Below the pieces are notes generated by a model. The model was given only the letters and a program-made list of their open reading frames with translations, had not been told where the DNA came from and made no database searches. Shown in pieces: positions 1 to 6,908 of a stretch of DNA of 11,916 bases (its first letter is position 1; the number at the start of each line of letters is the position of its first letter). A program made the translations under genes and the position numbers. This DNA comes from CAYPZL01 sp964415045. GTDB lineage: Bacteria; Planctomycetota; Phycisphaerae; Sedimentisphaerales; Anaerobacaceae. Where the stretch lies: the NCBI GenBank assembly GCA_964415045.1, contig CAYPZL010000175.1, forward strand, positions 1 through 11,916. Direction: 5' to 3'.

Positions 1-18
1 TGCGCTTGACGCTGCCAC
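1..18. repeat. Terminus of a palindromic element, cut by the window edge
   Basis: The first 18 bases are identical to 4108-4125, the right arm of the long hairpin element at 4037-4128. The match stops at base 19. The window therefore begins inside another copy of that element, whose remainder lies outside. What the element is cannot be told from 18 bases; the exact match plus its position at the end of a palindrome is the only evidence. Confidence 0.6.
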
Positions 19-131
19 ACAGAACGTCTGGACGATACTCATCATTTGACGAGTAATGAAGCGCGAGATTCTAATTGCCAACGGGTGTTCGCCTGGCAAG
101 AACGCCACGTTTCGGAGATCGTGCGGGTGTC

Positions 132-215
132 AGATTGCTTCGCTTCGCTCGCAATGACATCGCGTTCCCTGCGTGTGTCATTGCGAGAAGTCCCGGCGCG
201 CCGGGAAAGCAATCT
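132..215. repeat. Interspersed hairpin repeat with an embedded GC palindrome
   Basis: The outer arms AGATTGCTT (132-140) and AAGCAATCT (207-215) are complementary, and so are CTCGCAATGACA (148-159) and TGTCATTGCGAG (176-187). Inside the right half lies a perfect 16-bp palindrome, TCCCGGCGCGCCGGGA (191-206), with no counterpart on the left. The core resembles a hairpin repeat that I recall as scattered between genes in many environmental bacterial genomes, but I cannot search for copies. It is probably a non-autonomous mobile or REP-like element. Confidence 0.6.
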
Positions 216-306
216 CTTGCCCCATTGCTGTGAAACTTGCGAGATGGGGCACAGGACCGATAATGCGTTGTCTGGATTTTACGCGGAATTTACTTCAACC
301 CCTGTC

Positions 307-330
307 AACCCATGGGCTACGATACACGTC
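307..330 (+). promoter_or_regulatory. Candidate ECF-type promoter of the sigma/anti-sigma cluster
   Basis: An AAC at 307-309 (in TGTCAACC) is followed after 17 nt by CGTC at 327-330. ECF sigma factors commonly recognise an AAC-containing -35 and a CGTC-like -10 at about this spacing, and they often activate their own operon. Transcription would start near 335-340, just before the ribosome-binding GGAG (344-347) and the ATG at 359. The match is short and could occur by chance. Confidence 0.3.
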
Positions 331-358
331 TGTACCGGTAGTTGGAGTAGTAGCCTCG

Positions 359-949
359 ATGGGAAGTAATGACGAGAGTTTAGTCGCCGCCCACGTCCAG
401 GGCGACCGGGCGGCATTTCGCGAGCTTGTCCAGCGCCACGGGGACAGCCTGCTGGGGTACTTGTTCCGCATGACCGGCAACCGAGACCAGGCCGAAGACC
501 TTTTTCAGGAGACCTTCAAACGGGTCCATGAGAAGGCGCATACTTTTCGGGGCAGGAACTTCAAGGGCTGGCTCTTCACGATTGCGACGCGTGCGGCCAT
601 CGATACGGCCCGGCGGCGTAAGCGGCGCGTGGTCCTCTCGCCGGTGGCGGGGGGCGACTGTGACGAAGACCGTGCGCCTCAGTTGGACACGTTGACGGCC
701 TCCGAAGACGCGGTCGATCCGGCCGAGACGCTGGTGCAGGACGAGCGGAAGGAGCAGGTGCGGCGGGCCGTCGAGACGCTGCCGGCCAAACAACGCGCCA
801 CGCTCGTGCTCGCCTACTACCAGCAGCTCAGCTATAGCGAGGTCGCCGACGTGATGGGCTGCTCTCTCGGCACGGTCAAGACCCAGATGTCCCGCGCCCT
901 GGCGACGCTGGCACGAAGACTACCGGATTCTGTCGGTGTGACAAGATGA
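359..949 (+). CDS. ECF-family RNA polymerase sigma factor
   Basis: This 196-residue protein has the usual length and two-domain layout of an ECF (sigma-70 group 4) factor, which directs RNA polymerase to a small regulon. Region 2 spans about residues 8-90 and includes the DQAEDLFQETF stretch (43-53) and the WLFTIATRAAIDTARR segment used in -10 recognition. An acidic linker (about 98-130) leads to region 4 (about 130-188), with LPAKQRATLVL and the helix-turn-helix YSEVADVMGCSLGTVKTQMS. The ATG at 359 is chosen because GGAG lies at 344-347 and because longer in-frame GTG starts would translate the upstream repeat. The stop overlaps the next start (ATGA at 946-949), which implies translational coupling to its anti-sigma factor. 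The family is secure; the ECF subgroup and target genes are not known. Confidence 0.93.
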   Translation: MGSNDESLVAAHVQGDRAAFRELVQRHGDSLLGYLFRMTGNRDQAEDLFQETFKRVHEKAHTFRGRNFKGWLFTIATRAAIDTARRRKRRVVLSPVAGGDCDEDRAPQLDTLTASEDAVDPAETLVQDERKEQVRRAVETLPAKQRATLVLAYYQQLSYSEVADVMGCSLGTVKTQMSRALATLARRLPDSVGVTR

Positions 950-2832
950 ACGGACACCTTACAGAACGACAATTGATCGATTACGAGTTTGACCTGGCCT
1001 CCGAGTCTCAGGCGAATGAGGCCCGCGCGCACCTCGAACAGTGTGACGCGTGCCGAGCGAAGCTGGACGAGTTGAAGCGCAAGTTCGCCAGCCTCGATCT
1101 GCTGCGGGATGAAATCAGCGCTTCGGAGGTCCTGATATCAAAGGCGGTGGAGAACGCCGCGAGCCCGAGGCCCGCGCGCGTGATCGCGGTGCGGCAGTGG
1201 CCGTGGCTGGGGACGGCGGCGGCGGTCGTTGTGGTCGGCTTCATGTTCCTCTTGGTGTCGAATCTCGGTCCCGACCGGCGGCGCGAAGAGGTCGCCTCCG
1301 ATCAACGACCTTTCCCGGACGATGCGCCGACGGCGGTTGACCTCGGCTACGACACGGCCAAGCAACTCGCGCCGAGCTCGAGGCCGCAGATGGTTCGCTC
1401 CCTGCCGACGAAACTGACCGCCGAGCCCACGACGCTCGCGGCCAGCGACCCCCACAGCGCCGAGATCGCCGAGAAGCCGCCGTTCGCGCCGGCCAGCGCG
1501 ATCGAGCTGGTCGTTCTGCCCCGCCGGCAGGACGTGCAACTGACGATCTACAACGCCGCCGATCTGACGCTCGTGCGCGAAAAGAGGAACCTGACGCTGA
1601 AACGAGGCTGGAACTGGCTCCAGTTCATGTGGGCCAACACGCTGATCGATCCCACGTCGCTGAGCCTCGAACCGATGGAGCACAAAGACCAGGTGGACAT
1701 CCAACAATTGGTGTTCCCACCGAGGCTACGGGAACTTGGTCGCTGGCTGATTCGCTCCGAGGTCAGCGGCCAGGTACCGTTTGAACTGACGTATTTCACC
1801 AGCGGTCTGTCCTGGCGGGCCTTCTACATGGGCACCCTCTCGCAGGATGAGAAGACGATGCACCTGGAAAGCTACGTCCGTGTCGCCAACGACAGCGGCG
1901 AGGATTACGAAGATGCCCAAACCCGGCTGATCGTCGGTAAGGTGCACCTGCTCGATGAGATCCGCGCCCTGGCCCAGCGGCAATACGCCTACGGCAGTCC
2001 TGTGCCAAAGGGGTTGGGAATGAGGGCCGGCCGCGCTGCCGGTCTTGCCGGCGCCGACCGCCGCACGGATACCTACGAGTTTGGGGAGGAGGCCGGCAGC
2101 AAGCGCTTCGGGCGGATGCTCGATTCCCTGGAACGCAAGGAAATCCGAAAAGAGGGTCTCAGCGAGTATTTCCTCTACACCATCGAGGGGACCGAGACGA
2201 TTCCGAACCAGTGGGGCAAGCGGTTGCTGTCGTCCGAGACGAAGGAGGTTCCCGTCAGCAGCTTGTACAAGTACGACGAGCAGCGCTGGGGCACGCAGGC
2301 GGTGCGGTACCTTTCGTTTGCCAACGATGCCGACCACAAACTGGGTGAGACACCGCTGCCGGACGGGATGATGCGCATCTACGGCCGGGCCGACGCCGAG
2401 GGCCACCTGTCCTATGTCGGCGGCACCGGCGTCAAATACATCCCCGTCGGCGAGGAGGTCGAGCTGAATCTCGGCCCGGCCCGTCTGGTCGAGGTCAAGC
2501 CGACACTGATGGATTTCCGCACGGCCAACTACGTCTTCGATGCCAACGACAACATCGCCGGCTGGGACGAAGTGCGGACCTGGAAGATCGAGATCGCCAA
2601 CGCCCGCACCGTGCCGGTCGAGATCGAGGCGACCCGCGGCTTCGAGACGCCGTACTGGACGCTGCCCTTCGACGACGAGGACGTCGCCTACGAGAAATAC
2701 GACGCGACCCACGCTCGCTTTACGCTGACAGTTCCGGTGCGAGCGAAGCGCCGGTTCGAGTATACGGTGACGACCCATTATGGCGTTCGAGCCGAGACGC
2801 TTCTCAAACGCAAGTCCAAGACAACCAACTGA
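946..2832 (+). CDS. Membrane anti-sigma factor fused to a DUF4140-like/DUF4139 ectodomain
   Basis: The 628-residue protein begins with a zinc-finger anti-sigma domain (zf-HC2/ZAS type): H29, C33 and C36 form the H-x3-C-x2-C motif in HLEQCDAC. This domain probably binds the sigma factor encoded immediately upstream. One hydrophobic helix (about 87-107, with VVVVGFMFLLV) follows, then a Pro/Ala-rich linker to about residue 185. The rest should lie outside the cytoplasmic membrane and is a complete copy of the protein encoded three times downstream: a DUF4140-like beta domain (about 188-265, VQLTIYNAADLTLV) and a DUF4139 domain (about 275-620, YFTSGLSWRAFYMGTL, NDSGEDY, EGTETIPNQW). A lineage-specific segment occupies residues 350-398. 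The start has no clear Shine-Dalgarno and overlaps the sigma gene by 4 nt. Anti-sigma factors usually have small or unrelated sensor domains, so this fusion is unusual. The signal sensed is unknown. Confidence 0.88.
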   Translation: MNGHLTERQLIDYEFDLASESQANEARAHLEQCDACRAKLDELKRKFASLDLLRDEISASEVLISKAVENAASPRPARVIAVRQWPWLGTAAAVVVVGFMFLLVSNLGPDRRREEVASDQRPFPDDAPTAVDLGYDTAKQLAPSSRPQMVRSLPTKLTAEPTTLAASDPHSAEIAEKPPFAPASAIELVVLPRRQDVQLTIYNAADLTLVREKRNLTLKRGWNWLQFMWANTLIDPTSLSLEPMEHKDQVDIQQLVFPPRLRELGRWLIRSEVSGQVPFELTYFTSGLSWRAFYMGTLSQDEKTMHLESYVRVANDSGEDYEDAQTRLIVGKVHLLDEIRALAQRQYAYGSPVPKGLGMRAGRAAGLAGADRRTDTYEFGEEAGSKRFGRMLDSLERKEIRKEGLSEYFLYTIEGTETIPNQWGKRLLSSETKEVPVSSLYKYDEQRWGTQAVRYLSFANDADHKLGETPLPDGMMRIYGRADAEGHLSYVGGTGVKYIPVGEEVELNLGPARLVEVKPTLMDFRTANYVFDANDNIAGWDEVRTWKIEIANARTVPVEIEATRGFETPYWTLPFDDEDVAYEKYDATHARFTLTVPVRAKRRFEYTVTTHYGVRAETLLKRKSKTTN

Positions 2833-2849
2833 TTTTGGGAGACGCAGTT

Positions 2850-4007
2850 ATGAAACGCACACACATCGCATTGACGGTCCTGGCCATTGTCCTCGGCGCT
2901 GCGGCGGCGCTGGAGGCGCGCATCAAGATGGTGGCTTTGCCCGAGCGGGCGGCTACGGTGATTCGACTGGACAATCCCAGCGCCACGCTGATCGAAGAGG
3001 AACGGGTCCTGACGCTTCAGCAGGGGCTCAACAAGGTGGATTTCTCCTGGAAGGGCGTCCAGATCGATGAGGATTCGATCCGCCTGCAGATCCTCGACCA
3101 CCCGGACGGCGTGAACCTGCTCAGCGTCAGCTACCCGCCCGGCGAGGCGGCCCTGGTCTGGGAGATCAGCAGCGCAGGCGACTATGCCGAGACGGTTCGC
3201 ATCAGCTACCTGCTGCGCAACATCGACCGGCTGATTACCTACAAGGCCGTCGCCGACAAGGCCGAGACGAAGGTCGATCTCAAGAGCTACCTCGTCCTGC
3301 GCAACTTCTCGGGCGAGGACTTCGAGAAGGCCCGCGTCCTGCTCGACTACGGCGAGGCCTTCGAGCAGGGGATCGACCATGAAGAGACCAAGCGCATGCT
3401 GTTCCTCAAGGCGCCGCAGGTCCCGGTGACCAAGGTCTGGACGTGGGACGTGCGCAAGATCCCGCCGCACATGTGGGACCCGAGCCGGGTCGAGAATGAG
3501 AACGTCGGCATCCCGGTCAGCTACCGCATCGTCAACGACGAGCCCAGCGGGCTGGGCGAGTTCTCGCTGTGGGGAGGCAAGGCGCGCCTCTTCCAGGACG
3601 ACGGCCACGGCAGCACCATCTTCTTAGGCGAGGACAACGTGCCGCTGGTGCCGGTCGGCGAGAAGATGGAGCTGTACATCGGCGACAGCCGGGACATCGT
3701 CGTGACGCAGAAGAAGATGAAGGACGCCCGGATCAACCTGCGCAAGAACGATCGCGAGCGGGTGGTGCTCTACGACACCGACGAGATCATCACCGCCAAG
3801 ATCGAGAACTTCAAGGACGGTCCCGCCGTGCTGACGATGATCCAGCAGATCCCCGGGCAGTGGGACATGGAAAAATGCAATCTCACGTACAAGAAGAAGG
3901 ACGCGAGCACGCTGGAGTTCGAGATCGAGCTGCCCGCGCGCACCGATTCCGGACCGGCGGTGAAGGAGCTTACGATGCACTACCACCGTCGCAACGTCCG
4001 CCCGTAG
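2850..4007 (+). CDS. Divergent short DUF4139-like secreted protein
   Basis: This 385-residue protein begins with a signal peptide (MKRTHIALTVLAIVLGAAAA, probable cleavage near A23, after LEA). GGGAG (2837-2841) precedes the ATG at 2850. The mature part follows the same plan as its neighbours: an N-terminal beta region (about 33-100, RAATVIRLDNPSATLIEEERV), then a DUF4139-like region with SYLVLRNFSGEDFEKARVLL (146-165) and a C-terminal half with VPVGEKMELYIGDSRDIVV. It is clearly diverged from the other paralogs, lacks their long central variable segment and lacks the EGTETIPN motif. It lies 17 nt after the anti-sigma gene, so it is probably co-transcribed. It ends in tandem TAG codons. The role is unknown; export to the periplasm or cell surface is well supported. 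It may be a partner of the anti-sigma ectodomain, but that is inference. Confidence 0.8.
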   Translation: MKRTHIALTVLAIVLGAAAALEARIKMVALPERAATVIRLDNPSATLIEEERVLTLQQGLNKVDFSWKGVQIDEDSIRLQILDHPDGVNLLSVSYPPGEAALVWEISSAGDYAETVRISYLLRNIDRLITYKAVADKAETKVDLKSYLVLRNFSGEDFEKARVLLDYGEAFEQGIDHEETKRMLFLKAPQVPVTKVWTWDVRKIPPHMWDPSRVENENVGIPVSYRIVNDEPSGLGEFSLWGGKARLFQDDGHGSTIFLGEDNVPLVPVGEKMELYIGDSRDIVVTQKKMKDARINLRKNDRERVVLYDTDEIITAKIENFKDGPAVLTMIQQIPGQWDMEKCNLTYKKKDASTLEFEIELPARTDSGPAVKELTMHYHRRNVRP

Positions 4008-4036
4008 TAGGCGGTTTCAGCTTGCCGAATGGGCCA

Positions 4037-4128
4037 CGGGTGGCAGCGTCAAGGCCGAAGGCCTTGGCGATGGGATCGGCCGAACTCGTGGAAGGCCATC
4101 GCCAAGCTGCGCTTGACGCTGCCACCCG
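4037..4128. repeat. Long imperfect hairpin element between cluster genes
   Basis: The outer arms are 17 bp and perfectly complementary (4037-4053 against 4112-4128). After an asymmetric internal bulge, a second 11-bp stem pairs CTTGGCGATGG (4063-4073) with CCATCGCCAAG (4096-4106). The left bulge itself sits in a small hairpin, AAGGCC-GAA-GGCCTT (4051-4065). The right arm recurs at window positions 1-18, so the element is interspersed. The size (about 92 nt), palindromic structure and absence of an ORF fit a MITE- or REP-like element. In the mRNA it would fold strongly between the genes at 2850 and 4163 and could set their relative expression. It has no T-run, so it is not an obvious terminator. 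Confidence 0.75.
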
Positions 4129-4162
4129 ACGCTGCGGATGAGAGATTGACAGGAGTGCTTCT

Positions 4163-5503
4163 ATGAAACGCTTGATCTTATTGCTATTGGCGGTGATGGC
4201 CCGTACTGCCGCGGCCAAGGTCGATCTGACGACGCTGCCCACACGCGATACCGTCCAGCTCACGATCTACAACTCCGCGGACCTGACCTTGGCCCGCGAG
4301 AGCCGGGCACTGACGCTGAAGGAGGGCAAAAACAAGCTGCAGTTCTCCTGGGCCAACACCTTGATCGATCCGACCAGTCTGGAGATGCTGCCCAAGGCCC
4401 ACGCGGGCGAAATCGAGATCGCCGAGCTGGTCTATCCGCCGCGAGTGAAGAACCTCGGCCTGTGGAACATCGCCAGCGAGGTCAGCGGCAAGGTCCCGGT
4501 CGAGATCACGTATCTGACCAGCGGCCTGACCTGGCGCGCATTTTACATGGGCACGCTGTCACGCGACGAAAAGACGATGCGCCTGCAGGGCTACGTCCGC
4601 GTGACCAACAACAGCGGCGAGGACTACGAGAATGCCCAGACCCGGCTGATCGTCGGCAAGGTCCATATCCTCGATGAAATCGCGGCGCTGGCGCGCCGGG
4701 AGCACCCGTACGACCGGCCGGGCGAAGCTGTGCCGCCGCCGGCTACCCCAACGCGGGGGCGCGTTGAAAAACTGGCAAGGGCCATGCCTGCACTCGACGC
4801 CAAATTTGACAGAGCCATGAGCATGGCCAAAGAGATCGTCAAGGAAGGCCTCAGCGAGTATTTCCTTTATACCATCGAGGGCACCGAGACGATTCCGAAC
4901 GGCTGGTCGAAACGCTTGCAGAGCTTCGACGTCGAGGGCGTTCCCGTCGTCAACCTCTACAAGTATGAGGTGGAGCGCTACGGGTCCGACGTGGTGCGAT
5001 ACCTGAGCTTCACGAACGACACCGAGCACAAGCTGGGCGAGACACCCATCCCGGACGGCCTGCTCAAGGTCTACCGAAGCGTGGACGACGAGAAGCACCT
5101 GTCGTACGAGGGGCAGTCGTCGTTCAAGTACATCCCCGTGGACGAAGAGGTCGAGCTCAATCTCGGCGCGGTCGCCGACGTGGTCGTCGAGCCGACGCTG
5201 ATGGACTTCAAGACCGAGAACTACCGTTTCGACCGGCACCGCAACGTCGCCGGCTGGGACGAGGTGCGCGTCTTCAAGGTGGAGGTCAAAAACACGCGCG
5301 ACGTCGCGGCCAAAATCGAGATCAGGCGCAACTTCGACAGCCAGTACTGGCGTTTGGAAAAGAGCGGCGCCATCGACGAGTTTGAGAAGGTCGATCTGGA
5401 CACGGTCAAGTTCACGGTAGAGTTGCCGCCGCGAAGCGCCAGGACGTTCCAATACACCGTGACAAGCTACCGAGGCACGCGAACAGAAGACTGGCGCAGG
5501 TAA
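4163..5503 (+). CDS. Secreted DUF4140-like/DUF4139 paralog 1 of the tandem array
   Basis: This 446-residue protein carries a signal peptide (MKRLILLLLAVMARTAAA, likely cut after A18). AGGAG (4151-4155) lies 7 nt before the ATG. The mature protein starts KVDLTTLPTRDTVQLTIYN. The DUF4140-like beta domain covers about 27-95, and the DUF4139 region about 110-440, with YLTSGLTWRAFYMGTL, NNSGEDY (149-155), GLSEYFLYTIEGTETIPNGW and VPVDEEVELNLG. Residues 184-223 form a segment unlike the matching part of any neighbour. Excluding that segment, it is nearly identical to the next gene: 162 of 165 residues match between the signal peptide and the variable segment. It follows a 155-nt gap holding a hairpin element. 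DUF4139 proteins have no agreed biochemical function; an extracytoplasmic role is all the sequence supports. Confidence 0.85.
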   Translation: MKRLILLLLAVMARTAAAKVDLTTLPTRDTVQLTIYNSADLTLARESRALTLKEGKNKLQFSWANTLIDPTSLEMLPKAHAGEIEIAELVYPPRVKNLGLWNIASEVSGKVPVEITYLTSGLTWRAFYMGTLSRDEKTMRLQGYVRVTNNSGEDYENAQTRLIVGKVHILDEIAALARREHPYDRPGEAVPPPATPTRGRVEKLARAMPALDAKFDRAMSMAKEIVKEGLSEYFLYTIEGTETIPNGWSKRLQSFDVEGVPVVNLYKYEVERYGSDVVRYLSFTNDTEHKLGETPIPDGLLKVYRSVDDEKHLSYEGQSSFKYIPVDEEVELNLGAVADVVVEPTLMDFKTENYRFDRHRNVAGWDEVRVFKVEVKNTRDVAAKIEIRRNFDSQYWRLEKSGAIDEFEKVDLDTVKFTVELPPRSARTFQYTVTSYRGTRTEDWRR

Positions 5504-5521
5504 TAAGAGAGGACCGATGTA

Positions 5522-6874
5522 ATGAATCTCAGGTGTCGTTTTGCTCTGATCCTGGTGGTCTGCACGGCCGCGTATGCGAAGGTCGATCTCGTGACGCTGC
5601 CCACGCGCGACACCGTGCAGCTTACGATCTACAACTCCGCCGACCTGACCTTGGCGCGTGAGAGCCGGGCGCTGACCTTGAAAGAGGGCAAAAACAAGCT
5701 GCAATTCTCGTGGGCCAACACGCTGATCGACCCGACCAGCCTGGAAATGCTACCCAAGGCCCACGCGGGCGAGATCGATATTGCCGAGCTGGTCTATCCG
5801 CCGCGAGTGAAGAATCTCGGCTTGTGGAACATCGCCAGCGAGGTCAGCGGCAAGGTTCCCATCGAGATTACCTACCTGACCAGCGGCTTGACCTGGCGGG
5901 CGTTCTATATGGGGACGCTCTCACGCGACGAAAAGACGATGCGCCTGCAGGGCTACGTCCGTGTGACCAACAACAGCGGCGAGGACTACGAGAACGCTCA
6001 AACCCGCCTGATCGTGGGCAAGGTCCACATCCTCGACGAAATCGCGGCGCTGGCACGCCGCGAACACCCGTACGGCCGACCCGACGGAGAGGTCGTGCTG
6101 CACCGCCGCAGGGGGGTGGCCACGAGAGAAGGGCTGGAGGACGGATTGCGGACGTTGAATGAAAGGCTTGGCGAACTGTCGATCGTCGGCGCACCCAGGG
6201 AAATCGTGAAGGAGGGGTTGAGCGAGTATTTTCTCTATACCATCGAAGGGACCGAGACGATCCCCAACGGCTGGTCGAAGCGCTTGCGGAGCTTCGACGT
6301 CGAGGGCGTCCCCGTCGTCAACCTCTACAAGTATGAGGTGGAGCGCTACGGGTCCGACGTCGTGCGGTACCTGAGCTTCACAAATGACGAAGAGCACAAG
6401 CTGGGCGAGACGCCCATTCCGGACGGCCTGCTGAAGGTCTATCGGGGCGTGGACGAGCAGAAGCATCTGTCGTACGAGGGCCAGTCGTCGTTTAAGTACA
6501 TCCCCGTGGACGAAGAGGTCGAGCTCAATCTCGGGCCCGTGTCGGACGTGGTCGTCGAGCCGACGCTGATGGCCTTCAAGACCGAGAATTACCGTTTCGA
6601 CCGGCACCGCAACGTGACCGGCTGGGACGAGGTGCGCGTCTTCAAGGTGGAGGTCAAAAACACGCGCGACGTCGCAGTGAAAATCGAGATCACGCGCAAC
6701 TTCGACAGCCAGTACTGGCGTTTGGAGAAGAGCGGCGCCATCGACGAGTACGAGAAGGTCGATCTGGACACGGTCCAGTTCACGGTAGAGTTGCCGCCGC
6801 GAAGCGCCAAGACGTTTGAATACACCGTGACAAGCTACCGGGGCACGCGGACCGAAAACTGGCGGGAGCAATAG
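5522..6874 (+). CDS. Secreted DUF4140-like/DUF4139 paralog 2 of the tandem array
   Basis: The 450-residue protein has the signal peptide MNLRCRFALILVVCTAAYA, with an A-Y-A site before K20. The LVVC before that site is not a proper lipobox, because V instead of G/A/S precedes Cys, so a soluble secreted protein is favoured over a lipoprotein. AGAGGA (5508-5513) lies 8 nt before the ATG; an out-of-frame ATG at 5517 is followed at once by TAA. Domain order matches the previous gene: DUF4140-like (about 28-96), DUF4139 (about 111-443) with NNSGEDY and EGTETIPNGW. Residues 185-226 are a private segment, rich in Arg/Glu and apparently helical (GLEDGLRTLNERLGELS). The spacing of 18 nt to the preceding gene and 34 nt to the next supports one operon. 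Function unknown. Confidence 0.86.
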   Translation: MNLRCRFALILVVCTAAYAKVDLVTLPTRDTVQLTIYNSADLTLARESRALTLKEGKNKLQFSWANTLIDPTSLEMLPKAHAGEIDIAELVYPPRVKNLGLWNIASEVSGKVPIEITYLTSGLTWRAFYMGTLSRDEKTMRLQGYVRVTNNSGEDYENAQTRLIVGKVHILDEIAALARREHPYGRPDGEVVLHRRRGVATREGLEDGLRTLNERLGELSIVGAPREIVKEGLSEYFLYTIEGTETIPNGWSKRLRSFDVEGVPVVNLYKYEVERYGSDVVRYLSFTNDEEHKLGETPIPDGLLKVYRGVDEQKHLSYEGQSSFKYIPVDEEVELNLGPVSDVVVEPTLMAFKTENYRFDRHRNVTGWDEVRVFKVEVKNTRDVAVKIEITRNFDSQYWRLEKSGAIDEYEKVDLDTVQFTVELPPRSAKTFEYTVTSYRGTRTENWREQ

Positions 6875-6908
6875 ACATAAAGCCCGCAATCAGAAGAGGA
6901 TTATCGAA

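Larger units (their letters stand above)
1..358. other. Repeat-rich intergenic region upstream of the sigma factor
   Basis: No credible gene is seen here. The stretch holds the end of a palindromic element (1-18), a small hairpin formed by TTGCCA at 75-80 and TGGCAA at 94-99, the hairpin repeat at 132-215, an 8-bp inverted repeat (TGCCCCAT at 218-225 with ATGGGGCA at 244-251), and a candidate ECF promoter at 307-330. Short open frames crossing it translate the repeats and have no protein-like character. No run of T after any hairpin supports an intrinsic terminator. Confidence 0.6.

Noticed and set aside
173..358. N-terminal extension of the sigma factor from a GTG at 173
   Set aside because: The extra residues translate the hairpin repeat and intergenic DNA; the ATG at 359 has a ribosome-binding GGAG and gives the normal ECF length.
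1..358. CRISPR array or tRNA in the repeat-rich leading region
   Set aside because: The repeats are unrelated hairpins at irregular spacing; no regular direct repeats with spacers and no cloverleaf were found.
46..369. 107-codon plus-strand frame across the intergenic region
   Set aside because: It reads through the interspersed repeat and has no protein-like composition or ribosome-binding site.
4146..4175. TTGACA promoter just before the gene at 4163
   Set aside because: The motif overlaps the Shine-Dalgarno, and any -10 would fall inside the coding sequence with no match.
5522..5581. Lipoprotein signal in the tandem copies (LVVC, LVLC)
   Set aside because: The residue before Cys is V or L, not G/A/S, and A-x-A sites follow a few residues later, so ordinary signal peptidase cleavage is more likely.
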